Shown here piece after piece: positions 1 through 8,321 of a stretch of 33,174 nucleotides of DNA; positions within the stretch are counted from its first letter, which is position 1; each line of letters opens with the position of its first letter. The notes beneath the pieces were generated by a model. That model did not search any database. It was not told the DNA's origin and saw only the letters and a program-made list of their open reading frames with translations. Origin of the DNA: an uncultured Clostridia bacterium (GTDB taxonomy: Bacteria; Bacillota; Clostridia; TANB77; CAG-508); the NCBI GenBank assembly GCA_944393565.1, contig CALYAM010000012.1, forward strand, positions 1 to 33,174, written 5' to 3'. The translations under genes were made by a program, and so were the position numbers.

Positions 1-134
1 TTTGCTTATTTTTGTTCTTTTTTATATTATATTTTTTTCCTTCTTTTGTCAACACTTTTTGGCTAGAGAATAAGAAAATATAACTGGGTGTACATTGCAA
101 CATTAATCGCGCACTTTTTTTATAATTTTGTTAG

Positions 135-164
135 TTGTTAAGCTATTTTCATTTGTGTTATACT
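135..164 (+). promoter_or_regulatory. Candidate sigma-A promoter, extended -10
   Basis: TTGTTA at 135-140 and TATACT at 159-164 are separated by 18 bases, with TGT directly before the -10 box (extended -10). Predicted transcription start is near 171, which is where the inverted repeat begins. No gene follows on this strand until 1096. Confidence 0.5.
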
Positions 165-170
165 GTTCTT

Positions 171-229
171 GACACATAATTAAAAAACTCCTATGCTTAG
201 TCTCGTAACTAACATTTTAATTATGTGTC
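171..229 (+). ncRNA. Candidate small hairpin RNA or strong inverted repeat
   Basis: GACACATAATTAAAA (171-185) and TTTTAATTATGTGTC (215-229) form a perfect 15-bp stem. The 29-base loop holds a second small stem, TTAGT (197-201) with ACTAA (208-212). A T-rich run follows (230-242). A promoter-like sequence ends 7 bases before the repeat, so a short self-folding transcript is plausible. It could also be the terminator of a gene left of the window, or a remnant of a small mobile element. The function is unknown. Confidence 0.35.
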
Positions 230-373
230 TATATTTTTATTTTACCTACGTTTAATTATACAATATTAAAATAAAAAAATATTCACTTTTATTAATAAAT
301 AAAAGGTGCTATTTATTATTGCTATTAATATTATTTATCAAATAAATTTCTGTATATTTTTATTTCTTTGAAA

Positions 374-976
374 TTATGTTGGTTGTTTTATCCCTTTTTC
401 TTTTCCCGCTTCTATACACTTTAAATAATATGCCATATTTTTACCAAGGACATTCATTATCTTCATTCCTTCTTTATCCTTTTTTACTTCGTCTGGAGTT
501 TGACCATATACCATATTCCAATATCTTGATGAAATAATTGGCATTTGTGATATTCCAAAATATTTATTTAATTGGTCATATGTTGTCGTTGTTCCTGCCC
601 TTCTTGCTGAAATAACAGCAGCTGCTGGCTTGTATCGAAAAACGTTTCCATATCTTGATAAAGATGAAGAATAAAAGACTCTATCCATAAAACCAATCAT
701 ATTACCAGTAGCTCCAGCATAATGTACTGGGCTTCCGAACACAAATCCATCTGTACATTTTGCTTTTTCAATAAATTCGTTTACAGGATCCTCAAAAAAA
801 CATTTCCCAATTTCATTGCATTTTTTGCATGATATGCAACCACCTAAAAGTTTATTTCCTATCCAAAAAATTTCTGTTTCAATTCCCTCATTTTGTAATG
901 CTTTACTGACCTCATTTAGTGCTGTATAAGTGCACCCTTCTTTATTTGGGCTTCCGTTTACTAATAAAACTTTCAT
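374..976 (-). CDS. Flavodoxin-like NADPH-dependent FMN / iron-sulfur flavoprotein reductase
   Basis: A 200-residue protein of the NADPH-dependent FMN reductase / iron-sulfur flavoprotein family, a soluble flavodoxin fold that moves electrons between reduced pyridine nucleotides or ferredoxin and acceptors. The N-terminus has the FMN phosphate-binding loop (VNGSPNKEGCTYTAL, residues 6-20). The Cys-rich motif CISCKKCNEIGKC (about 47-59) is typical of the iron-sulfur branch. FGSPVHYAGATG (about 80-91) is the usual second flavin-contact loop. The ATG start is preceded by AAAAGGAAGG at 8 bases. It is transcribed alone, divergently from the ytxC-like gene. The physiological acceptor cannot be told from sequence; annotations as a quinone or azo reductase would be guesses. 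Confidence 0.85.
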   Translation of the reverse strand: MKVLLVNGSPNKEGCTYTALNEVSKALQNEGIETEIFWIGNKLLGGCISCKKCNEIGKCFFEDPVNEFIEKAKCTDGFVFGSPVHYAGATGNMIGFMDRVFYSSSLSRYGNVFRYKPAAAVISARRAGTTTTYDQLNKYFGISQMPIISSRYWNMVYGQTPDEVKKDKEGMKIMNVLGKNMAYYLKCIEAGKEKGIKQPT

Positions 977-1095
977 AATTTATACCTTCCTTTTCAATTT
1001 ATTTTTCTATAATATCTCTTTTTTGTTTATCTAAATTTGCACATAAGAATAATTATTCACTTTTTTTCTATTATAGAATATTATACATTATACTA

Positions 1096-2040
1096 GTGAA
1101 TTTATTAAAAATGTATAGCTTATATAATTTTAGTAAATACTATTTTCATATAAATTGGGAAGGAGAATTCTTTGTGGCTCATTCTTTTGGCATTAAAACA
1201 CATTGTAATCAAATATTAGATTATCTACTAAATGAATTTGAAAATAGTAATATTTCTGAGTTATATATATCTAGAAATGTATTTAAAGTTTACCCTAACA
1301 TAATATTACATTACACTGGAAATGATGTTTCTTCTTTCTATGCCTTAGTTGCAAATTGCCTTAGTAATGCAATTATAAAATTTTATGAACATATTGTAGC
1401 AAAAAAAATTATAGTTTCTAATTATTTTTATTTTTCTGAATTAGAACGCAACGAAATTTTAGAATATTGTTTAAAAGAGTTAAATAGAACCAAAAAGGAA
1501 CAAGTATACCGCAAAAATTTGATTTTTACTTCTTGCTATGAATATGTAAAAGAAAATAAAATTTTAATATTAGATGGTTTTTTAAATTTTAGGTTGAAAA
1601 ATTATATAAAAGTGATTGATAATACTATTGATATTGTAGTAGATAAATTTATAGTTGAACGTGAATATAATGAATTTATTTCATTGTTAAACATGTATGT
1701 TGAATCCAAGGAGCCTTGCTCTTCAACCATTCATTTAATATATACTAGTCGAGAATCGACATTATTTGATGAAAATAGAAGTTTAATTGACACATCTTCT
1801 CATGTATTCGACGCTAAGTATTTGTCAGATATTAGTTTCTCTTCAAATGATTATGCTTTAAACACACTTCTCAATTTACTGCCTGAAAAGTTATATATAC
1901 ATTTACGTACTTCGGATTTAGAAGATGAATTTATTAATACATTAAAGCTTATATTTACTAATAGAGTAATTACATGCACAGATTGCCCTATTTGTCATTT
2001 ATATCATTTTTCAGACTTAAATTTGCATAAATTAACTTAA
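1096..2040 (+). CDS. ytxC: YtxC-like putative sporulation protein
   Basis: A 314-residue protein resembling the YtxC family, found almost only in endospore-forming Firmicutes and of unknown biochemical role. The signature is the central stretch LDGFLNFRLKNY (about 160-171), followed by an acidic/hydrophobic helix (VVDKFIVEREYNEFISLLNMYV) typical of this family. The C-terminus has CTDCPICHLYHF, a CxxCxxC cluster that may bind metal. There is no signal peptide and no clear membrane segment. The start is uncertain: GTG at 1096 gives the longest frame, ATG at 1111 is the alternative, and neither has a good ribosome site. Together with gpr at 3747 it supports a spore-forming host. Confidence 0.75.
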   Translation: MNLLKMYSLYNFSKYYFHINWEGEFFVAHSFGIKTHCNQILDYLLNEFENSNISELYISRNVFKVYPNIILHYTGNDVSSFYALVANCLSNAIIKFYEHIVAKKIIVSNYFYFSELERNEILEYCLKELNRTKKEQVYRKNLIFTSCYEYVKENKILILDGFLNFRLKNYIKVIDNTIDIVVDKFIVEREYNEFISLLNMYVESKEPCSSTIHLIYTSRESTLFDENRSLIDTSSHVFDAKYLSDISFSSNDYALNTLLNLLPEKLYIHLRTSDLEDEFINTLKLIFTNRVITCTDCPICHLYHFSDLNLHKLT

Positions 2041-2108
2041 TTTTTATTTACTCCCTTTAAGTTCTATGATAAAATACATGTATTATAGAAATATTGGGAG
2101 GTTTTTTT

Positions 2109-3065
2109 ATGGATAAAAAACTTATTACTATATTGGTGCCAGCATACAATGAGCAAGAAGTTTTGCCTATGTTATACGAAAGATTAACAAATTTAATAAA
2201 TACTTTGCCAAACTATAATTTTGAAATTTTATTTGTAAATGATGGCAGTAAAGATAAAACACTTGATATTATTATAAATTTAAGAAAAAAAGATAATAGA
2301 ATTTGCTATGTTAATTTATCTAGAAATTTTGGAAAAGAAACAGCAATGATTGCGGGCCTTGATTATTCAAAAGGTGATGCAGTTGTTATTATAGATGCAG
2401 ATTTACAAGACCCTCCAGAATTAATTACTGAAATGATAAAGTATTGGGAAGAAGGCTATGATGACGTTTATGCTAAAAGACGCTCGCGAAAAGGAGAAAG
2501 CTTTTTAAAAAAATTTACCTCCAAAATGTATTATAGAGTATTACAAAAATTTACTAAAATTGATATTGGAAAAGATGCTGGCGATTTTCGTTTACTAGAC
2601 AGACGTTGTGTAGAAGCATTAAAAAAAATGCGTGAATCTCAGCGATATACTAAAGGGTTATATAGCTGGATAGGTTATAGAAAAAAAGAAATTTTATTCG
2701 ATAGAGATCCCCGTGCAGCAGGAAAAACAAAATGGAATTATAAAAAATTAATAAATCTTTCTATTGATGGTATTACATCTTTTACAACTGCACCATTACG
2801 TTGGGCTACCTTTTTTGGTGTTGCAATTTCTTTTATTGGATTTATCTACATGATTTATACTATAGTAAAAACCATTGTGCAAGGTATTGATGTACCAGGC
2901 TATGCATCAACAATGGTTGTCATTCTTTTTTTAGGTGGTATACAGCTTGTTTTTCTTGGAGTAATTGGTGAATACTTAGGTCGTGCTTTTTATGAAACAA
3001 AATCTAGGCCACTTTACTTCATAGATAGATATAATGAAACAAGAGAAACAAATCAAGATAAATAG
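2109..3065 (+). CDS. GtrB/DPM1-like membrane glycosyltransferase family 2
   Basis: A 318-residue GT-A glycosyltransferase that probably transfers a sugar from a nucleotide sugar to undecaprenyl phosphate for later wall or envelope decoration. The N-terminal catalytic domain has VPAYNEQEVLP, FVNDGSKD and the DxD-type motif DADLQDPPE (about 92-100). The C-terminus has two membrane helices (about 229-252 and 263-286) and ends in GEYLGRAFYETKSRP, a typical GtrB/YkcC-like tail. The frame opens at a TTG at 2094, but GGGAGG (2096-2101) lies there with ATG at 2109 eight bases after it, so 2109 is the real start. The traX-like gene follows after 18 bases. The exact sugar is unknown. Confidence 0.88.
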   Translation: MDKKLITILVPAYNEQEVLPMLYERLTNLINTLPNYNFEILFVNDGSKDKTLDIIINLRKKDNRICYVNLSRNFGKETAMIAGLDYSKGDAVVIIDADLQDPPELITEMIKYWEEGYDDVYAKRRSRKGESFLKKFTSKMYYRVLQKFTKIDIGKDAGDFRLLDRRCVEALKKMRESQRYTKGLYSWIGYRKKEILFDRDPRAAGKTKWNYKKLINLSIDGITSFTTAPLRWATFFGVAISFIGFIYMIYTIVKTIVQGIDVPGYASTMVVILFLGGIQLVFLGVIGEYLGRAFYETKSRPLYFIDRYNETRETNQDK

Positions 3066-3083
3066 TAAGGAAGGTAATGCATA

Positions 3084-3752
3084 ATGACAAGTTCAGCTTT
3101 GAAAATAATTGCTTGTATAACAATGTTTATTGACCATTTAAGCTATAGCTTATTTGGAGAAATGACATGGCTAAATTATATTGGTAGAATTGCATTTCCT
3201 ATTTTTGCTTTTCAAATAACTGAGGGTTATTTACATACTAAAAACTTTATGAAATATCTTTTTAGAATTGGAATTTTTGCAATTATTTCTCAGCTGCCTT
3301 TTATGCTTTTTCACTCAATTACATCTGATGTTTTTGCTTTAAATGTGTTTTTTACCTTATTTTTAGGGCTACTTTGTATTTATTTTTGGGACAAGTTAGA
3401 TAATAAACTTTTAAGTATTTTTATAACAATAATTTTCTGTTTTATTGCTGAATATTCAAATATGGATTATGGTTATTGGGGTGTTTTACTGATACTTGTA
3501 TTTTATCTATTCAAAAATAATAAATTAGCATTAGTTATTGCTTTTTTTTCAATGATAGTTTTAAAATACCTTCCTAATATGCTTTTGTATAATTTTTATT
3601 ATAAATATATATTATTATTTTGTGGTACATTTTTGAGCTTTATTCCAATTTTATTGTATAATGGTAAACAGGGTAAAAAAATAAAATATTTTCTATATAT
3701 TTTTTACCCTGTTCATCTATTATTACTATATGGATTACATTGTTTATTATAA
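3084..3752 (+). CDS. TraX-like integral membrane protein
   Basis: A 222-residue protein made almost entirely of membrane helices, of the TraX family. It opens with the family signature LKIIACITMFIDHLSY and YIGRIAFPIFAFQITEGY (about 6-50). The F-plasmid TraX acetylates pilin; the many chromosomal Firmicute relatives are thought to be membrane acyltransferases acting on envelope glycans, but their substrates are not known. AAGGAAGG (3067-3074) sits 9 bases before the ATG, just after the glycosyltransferase stop, so the two are one unit; a glycan-modifying pair is a reasonable inference. The last 6 bases overlap the convergent gpr end. There is no sign of a conjugative element around it. Confidence 0.85.
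   Translation: MTSSALKIIACITMFIDHLSYSLFGEMTWLNYIGRIAFPIFAFQITEGYLHTKNFMKYLFRIGIFAIISQLPFMLFHSITSDVFALNVFFTLFLGLLCIYFWDKLDNKLLSIFITIIFCFIAEYSNMDYGYWGVLLILVFYLFKNNKLALVIAFFSMIVLKYLPNMLLYNFYYKYILLFCGTFLSFIPILLYNGKQGKKIKYFLYIFYPVHLLLLYGLHCLL
3667..3713. repeat. Hairpin inside the 3' end of the traX-like gene
   Basis: AACAGGGTAAAAA (3667-3679) and TTTTTACCCTGTT (3701-3713) are perfectly complementary, 13 bp, within coding sequence and 34 bases beyond the stop of the convergent gpr gene. On the - strand it could act as a late terminator for gpr transcripts, although no clean T-run follows. Confidence 0.4.
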
Positions 3753-4679
3753 GCTCTTATTTATTCCTCTTGCCACTATAGATGACATGTTCTCAATTAA
3801 GTCATCTATTTCTTTTGGGGTAACCATTAGTTCAAACTTTTCTTCTAAAAGAGCTTCTTTTATGATCTGAAATTTATCTTCTTCTTTTAATTGATTTAAA
3901 AAGTCATTTGATTTTGCTTCCTTTTGCATTTTAGAAATAAATATATCAAGACAATCTGAAGCAATAGTTGCAGCATCTACAACCATAGGTACACCTATGG
4001 CAATAACTGGTACTCCAAGCGTGCTTTGTGTAAGTTCTTTTCTTTTATTTCCTACCCCCGCTCCTGGAACAATTCCTGTATCTGCAATTTGTATACTACT
4101 GCTTATTCTTTCAATACTTTTTGAGGCTAAACTGTCTATTACAATTAATAACTTTGGTTTTATATTATCTACAATACCTTTTAATATCTCTTGTGTTTCT
4201 ATTCCCGTTGTTCCAAGGACTCCTGGTGATATCGCACTCACTGACCTTGTGTTTGGTTCTAAATACTGTGGCGCATAATGCAATAAATGCCTTGTTATAT
4301 CTATATCTTGCACAACTTTTGGTCCTAATGAATCTGGTGTTACTTGCAAATTTCCAAGACCAACTACTAATATATCCTCATTTTCTTTTACATGCATTTG
4401 CAACATTTCCTTTAATTCAGTATTTAGGTTAATTGCTGCTCTTTCAATATCTTCTTCTGTTGCAATTTTTAAATTTTTTATATCTATTGTTATATATGTG
4501 CCTATTGGTTTACCAAGTGCTTCTTCTCCTTGTTTATTAATTATTTTCACCTTAGTATTTCTTATATTTTCTCCGTCTGTTTTTTCTTGTGTTTCAACAC
4601 CTGAGATTTCATTAGAAACTCCATTTGCCTTTTTATATAAATCTCTTCTTTCTAAGGTTAAATCTGTTCTAAAATTCAT
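3747..4679 (-). CDS. gpr: GPR endopeptidase (spore germination protease)
   Basis: A 310-residue protease that degrades small acid-soluble spore proteins during germination. The N-terminus carries RTDLTLE (4-10), resembling the site at which the zymogen cuts itself. Diagnostic stretches are VVGLGNLQVTPDSLGPKVV (about 105-123), the SAISPGVLGTTGIET block, VIDSLASKSIERI and DTGIVPGAGVGNKRKELT. The acidic residues in the first and third of these belong to the aspartate-based active site known for the family. In many Firmicutes gpr lies near holA and rpsT; here it directly follows holA and rpsT is absent. The ATG is preceded by AAGGAGG at 8 bases. In well-studied spore formers transcription is by a forespore sigma factor; I could not pick out such a promoter reliably. 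Confidence 0.96.
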   Translation of the reverse strand: MNFRTDLTLERRDLYKKANGVSNEISGVETQEKTDGENIRNTKVKIINKQGEEALGKPIGTYITIDIKNLKIATEEDIERAAINLNTELKEMLQMHVKENEDILVVGLGNLQVTPDSLGPKVVQDIDITRHLLHYAPQYLEPNTRSVSAISPGVLGTTGIETQEILKGIVDNIKPKLLIVIDSLASKSIERISSSIQIADTGIVPGAGVGNKRKELTQSTLGVPVIAIGVPMVVDAATIASDCLDIFISKMQKEAKSNDFLNQLKEEDKFQIIKEALLEEKFELMVTPKEIDDLIENMSSIVARGINKSL

Positions 4680-4738
4680 AAAAAACCTCCTTTTTTATTA
4701 CAATTAATATTTTAATAAAAAAAGAGATTTTTTATACA

Positions 4739-5762
4739 TTAGCTACAATAATTACTTAAAATTGCTTCTAAACCAATCTGTAAATCTATTAGTCCGAATC
4801 TTATAGTTTGCATCTAAATTAATTAATTCCTGCAATATTTCTCTTAATGTTTCTTCTTCAAAATATGATGCCTGTTTTTTATATTTTGAAACTAAAAACA
4901 ATTGATTTTGCTTTAAGTTTAAACTTTCGGCTATATCTTTATTGTATTTACTTGCAAGTTTTGTAAAATATAATTTTTTAAAGTGATTATAAATCATAAT
5001 AAGCAATCTTTGAATAGGCTCTTTTTGGTAAATTAGGTCTTTTAGGGTACTAATTGCAAATCTCGAATTTTTATTTCCAAGATAATCTGTTAAATCAAAT
5101 ATAACAGCTTCGGTTTGCTTAACACATAATTCATCAATTATTTTTTTAGTTATATTTCCATTTTCACCTACATATTCTATTAACTTCCTGATTTCATTAA
5201 TGTCTTCTTGTAGGCTACAACCTACACATTGTACAAAATAGTTTAAAGTATTATCGTCTACATTAACATGATATGCGTTGCATATTGATTTAAGTCTTTT
5301 TACTGTTTGTACTGGTTTTAATTTTTCAAAATTACAAACAATTCCTTCTTTGTCAATTAAATTAAACAAGTCATTTTTTTCAACGATTTCCTCTAAAAAA
5401 ACTATTACACACATTTGTTTCAGGCTATTTTTATTTTGTAATATATATTCCACTATTTTCCCTGTTAAATCTTGTTCTTTTATGCTTTTTCTTTTTGCTT
5501 CTTTTTTAAACAGCCCCGAGTTCTTTATAATTATTAACTTTTTATTGTAGCCAAACGCAGGAGCATTAATTTCGTCAATTACATTGTTTACATTTGTTTC
5601 GTCTAACAATATATAATTAATTCCCAAAGTCAGTTCTCCAAATCGATTTTTTATTTTCTTCACTATATTTTCCAGAATAAATCTTTCTTCTCCATAAAGC
5701 AAATATAAAAAATCTATATCTTCTGTTTTTATTTTTTTTTCTAGTTCTTCCATTCTTACCAT
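4739..5762 (-). CDS. holA: DNA polymerase III delta subunit, with +1 shift at CGGA
   Basis: The clamp-loader delta subunit, which opens the sliding clamp ring. N-terminal features are FLYLLYGEERFILE and the family layout of an AAA-like fold followed by the VKQTEAVIFDLTDYLGN block. Start: ATG at 5762 with AGAGGAG 7 bases upstream. Read without a shift the frame ends at 4752 with an atypical tail (RTNRFTDWFRSNFK). If CGGA at 4796-4793 is read as one glycine (residue 323), translation continues as GLIDLQIGLEAILSNYCS and stops at 4739. This gives 340 residues and restores the usual C-terminal helix pattern of HolA (G-x-ID-x3-GLE-x2-L). Seen: the frame change. Known: the family tail. Inferred: recoding rather than mutation. 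Confidence 0.88.
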
Positions 5763-5779
5763 AGATTTACTCCTCTTTT

Positions 5780-6265
5780 TTAAAGCTTAACTGCAAATCG
5801 CTGTGAATGTGCATGGCATATCCCAACTGCCATACTATCTGTAATATCATCTAGTTTAGGCAAATTTTTAACTTTCAAAATAGATTGAACCATTTTTTGT
5901 ACTTGTATTTTGTCTGCTCTTCCATAGCCTGTTACTGCTTGTTTTACTTGTAATGGAGTATATTCAAATGTTGCAATATTTTTTTTGCACCCTACAATTA
6001 GTATTACCCCTCTTGCTTGTGCCACATTTATTGCTGTTTTAGTATTTTGATTAAAAAAAAGCTCTTCCACAGATATTGCATCTGGTTTATATGTATCAAT
6101 AATAATACTTAAATCATCATATATTTTAGTTAATCTCTGCGGAAAAGATACACCAGCTTTAGTTGTTACAGCTCCGCTATTTATTAAAGAAAAGTGATTA
6201 CCAATATAGTCAATTATGCTATAACCTGTAATTGCAAAACCTGGATCAATTCCTAATATTCGCAT
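5780..6265 (-). CDS. ruvC: Holliday junction endonuclease RuvC
   Basis: A 161-residue crossover-junction nuclease that resolves four-way DNA junctions together with RuvAB. MRILGIDPGFAITGYSII holds the first catalytic aspartate, SVEELFF the glutamates, and the C-terminal DDITDSMAVGICH the remaining acidic residues. The open frame extends upstream to 6319, but AGGAGG lies just before the ATG at 6265 and family members start with MRILGIDPG, so 6265 is chosen. The start overlaps the end of the debranching-enzyme gene by 13 bases, and holA follows after 17 bases, so these genes are probably co-transcribed. ruvA and ruvB are not in the window. Confidence 0.96.
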   Translation of the reverse strand: MRILGIDPGFAITGYSIIDYIGNHFSLINSGAVTTKAGVSFPQRLTKIYDDLSIIIDTYKPDAISVEELFFNQNTKTAINVAQARGVILIVGCKKNIATFEYTPLQVKQAVTGYGRADKIQVQKMVQSILKVKNLPKLDDITDSMAVGICHAHSQRFAVKL

Positions 6266-8295
6266 CGCTTTTCCTCCTGATCTTCGCATAATATTCGTAA
6301 AACCTCTGCTACGCTCCATGCCTGTGATATAGCTCCTCCTGGTTTGTATGGTTGTTTTGAATCAAATAATTCTGGTATACTTCCAACACAAATTCCGTCA
6401 TTTACTACTTTGCAAAATGTTTTTTGTACGGAATTTTTGAAATTTTTCCATTCTAATTTCAAATTATCTTTTTTGGTTTTATTTCTTTCTGATTTTATTA
6501 TATTTTTAAAAGCATCATTGTAAATTCCAAGAAGCCATGTCCATGTTATACCTTGATGGTAACTCATATCTCTTTTAAAACTATCTCCTGAGTATACATC
6601 AATATAATTTGGCTCTCCTTTTGCTAAGGTCTTTAAGCCATATTTATTCAAAAGCTTTTTTGTTACTGTTTCAAACATTTCTTTTGCTTTTTTGCTGCTT
6701 GGTTCTAATACAGGAAAGCTAAGTGCAATGCTAAATAGTTGGTTTGGCCTTATTTTGTCATCACCTAATACATCATACAAGCATTTTTTATCTTTATTAT
6801 AAAATTTTTTTGTAAAGTTCTTTTTACACTTCTCTGCTAAAAATGCACAATGTTCATTTGTTTGTTTATCATCAAATTTATTACTTAATTTTTCCATTAT
6901 TTTAAGTGCATTATACCACATGCTATTTATTTCTACTGCTTTTCCGTTTCTTGGTGTAACTGCAATTCCTGAAACTTTTGCATCCATCCACGTATTTTGT
7001 GTATTTTCTGTTCCAGATACTAAAAGTCCATCCTTATCTAGGTAAATGTTATTATCATCAAAATCAATTCCAGCTTCATATGAATTTATTATAAGTTTTA
7101 GTGTATCATAGAAATTTTCCCTTATAAAAACATAGTCATTTGTATAAGTTAAATATTTTTCTATCTGTTCAAACAGTAATAACGATGCATCTACACTATT
7201 ATAAAGAGGCCTATTGTCATAACCAGAATAGCCGTTTGGAACTAGTCCATATTTTACATCTCTTACAAAAGTTTTTAATACCTCTTTTGCCATATCATAT
7301 CTTTTTGTTATTAAGAGCAATCCTTCAAATGATATAAGTGCATCTCTCCCCCAATCTAAAAACCAATGATAACCTGCAATGATTGTATGTAATCTCGTAA
7401 ATTCTCTATATGCTAAAAAAGTATCAGATGTTTTTACCAAAGTTTCAATTAATTCATTTTTTTCGGTGTTTTCAGATTTATTTATTAGTTTAGAATCACT
7501 AACTATCTTTTTTATTCTGCTATTCTCTTTTTCAATAATCCTTTCTGCATTAATTTCGTCTATGTTTTCCTCTAGCGAACATACAAATGTAATAACTTTT
7601 TCCTCATGTGGCTGTATTTCCACATAATATGTTCCTGCAACAATATGATTCTCTTCAGGGAAAAATCCTCTTTTTTCTTCTTCTATATAAAACATGTTAT
7701 AATAAATATCATTATCATGTGGTATATATTTACCTTCATTTAAAGAGAAATATATTGGTATGAACTTGTTATCATCAATAATAACTCTTACTTTTGTTTT
7801 TAAAATATTTTGCTTTATTTTAAACATATGATTTGTATTCATGCAATGAAAATCTCTAAAATTCATAACTGGTGACAATGTAAAATTAATTTTTTTTTCA
7901 CCATTTTTTATTTTATATAAAAGGCAAACTGTGTTCTTTCCATACTCCATAGTAACTTGTTTATTTATTTTTATTTTATCTACTTCATATTCAAATTTTG
8001 GAATCCATGTTTTTTCAAAACTTATTTGGTGTTTATAGCCTTCTGAAATATATTTTTTCCCTATATTAGTATATAATGGAATAACATTCCCTTCAACTTC
8101 AATTGCCTCGTCCAACTTAGCTAAAATTACATGTCTTCTTCCTGGAGGCGAAAGTGGTGCAACTAGCAATCCATGATATTTTCTTGTGTTTGCTCCAATG
8201 ATTGTTGATGATGCAAAACCACCTATTCCATTTGTTATTATCCATTCTTTTTTTATTGCATTTTCTATTTTTAGCTTTTCTTTTGTATATTTCAT
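6253..8295 (-). CDS. Glycogen debranching enzyme (amylo-alpha-1,6-glucosidase type)
   Basis: A 680-residue cytoplasmic enzyme expected to remove alpha-1,6 branch stubs from glycogen or related alpha-glucans. The N-terminal domain starts with TNGIGGFASSTIIGANTRKYHGLLVAP (about 21-47), the hallmark of this bacterial/archaeal debranching family. The C-terminal alpha/alpha-toroid domain has HWFLDWGRDALISFEGL (about 310-326), GLVPNGY, NSVDASLLLFE and the late GAISQAWSVAEVLRIL. The ATG has GGAGG upstream (8 bases). It sits in a run with yvcK and ruvC; the link with yvcK, a central-carbon/wall regulator, may be functional but other glycogen genes are not seen. Confidence 0.92.
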   Translation of the reverse strand: MKYTKEKLKIENAIKKEWIITNGIGGFASSTIIGANTRKYHGLLVAPLSPPGRRHVILAKLDEAIEVEGNVIPLYTNIGKKYISEGYKHQISFEKTWIPKFEYEVDKIKINKQVTMEYGKNTVCLLYKIKNGEKKINFTLSPVMNFRDFHCMNTNHMFKIKQNILKTKVRVIIDDNKFIPIYFSLNEGKYIPHDNDIYYNMFYIEEEKRGFFPEENHIVAGTYYVEIQPHEEKVITFVCSLEENIDEINAERIIEKENSRIKKIVSDSKLINKSENTEKNELIETLVKTSDTFLAYREFTRLHTIIAGYHWFLDWGRDALISFEGLLLITKRYDMAKEVLKTFVRDVKYGLVPNGYSGYDNRPLYNSVDASLLLFEQIEKYLTYTNDYVFIRENFYDTLKLIINSYEAGIDFDDNNIYLDKDGLLVSGTENTQNTWMDAKVSGIAVTPRNGKAVEINSMWYNALKIMEKLSNKFDDKQTNEHCAFLAEKCKKNFTKKFYNKDKKCLYDVLGDDKIRPNQLFSIALSFPVLEPSSKKAKEMFETVTKKLLNKYGLKTLAKGEPNYIDVYSGDSFKRDMSYHQGITWTWLLGIYNDAFKNIIKSERNKTKKDNLKLEWKNFKNSVQKTFCKVVNDGICVGSIPELFDSKQPYKPGGAISQAWSVAEVLRILCEDQEEKRCEY

Positions 8296-8321
8296 GCTAA
8301 CCTCCGTTTTTTATTAACTTT

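Larger units (their letters stand above)
1..373. other. Non-coding, AT-rich region with a long inverted repeat
   Basis: No convincing protein gene is seen in these 373 bases. The stretch holds a promoter-like pair of boxes on the + strand (135-164), a 15-bp inverted repeat (171-229) and, at about 291-315, a weaker AT-only hairpin (AATAAATA / TATTTATT) that could end transcription of the flavoprotein gene on the - strand. The rest is simple AT-rich sequence. Confidence 0.6.
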
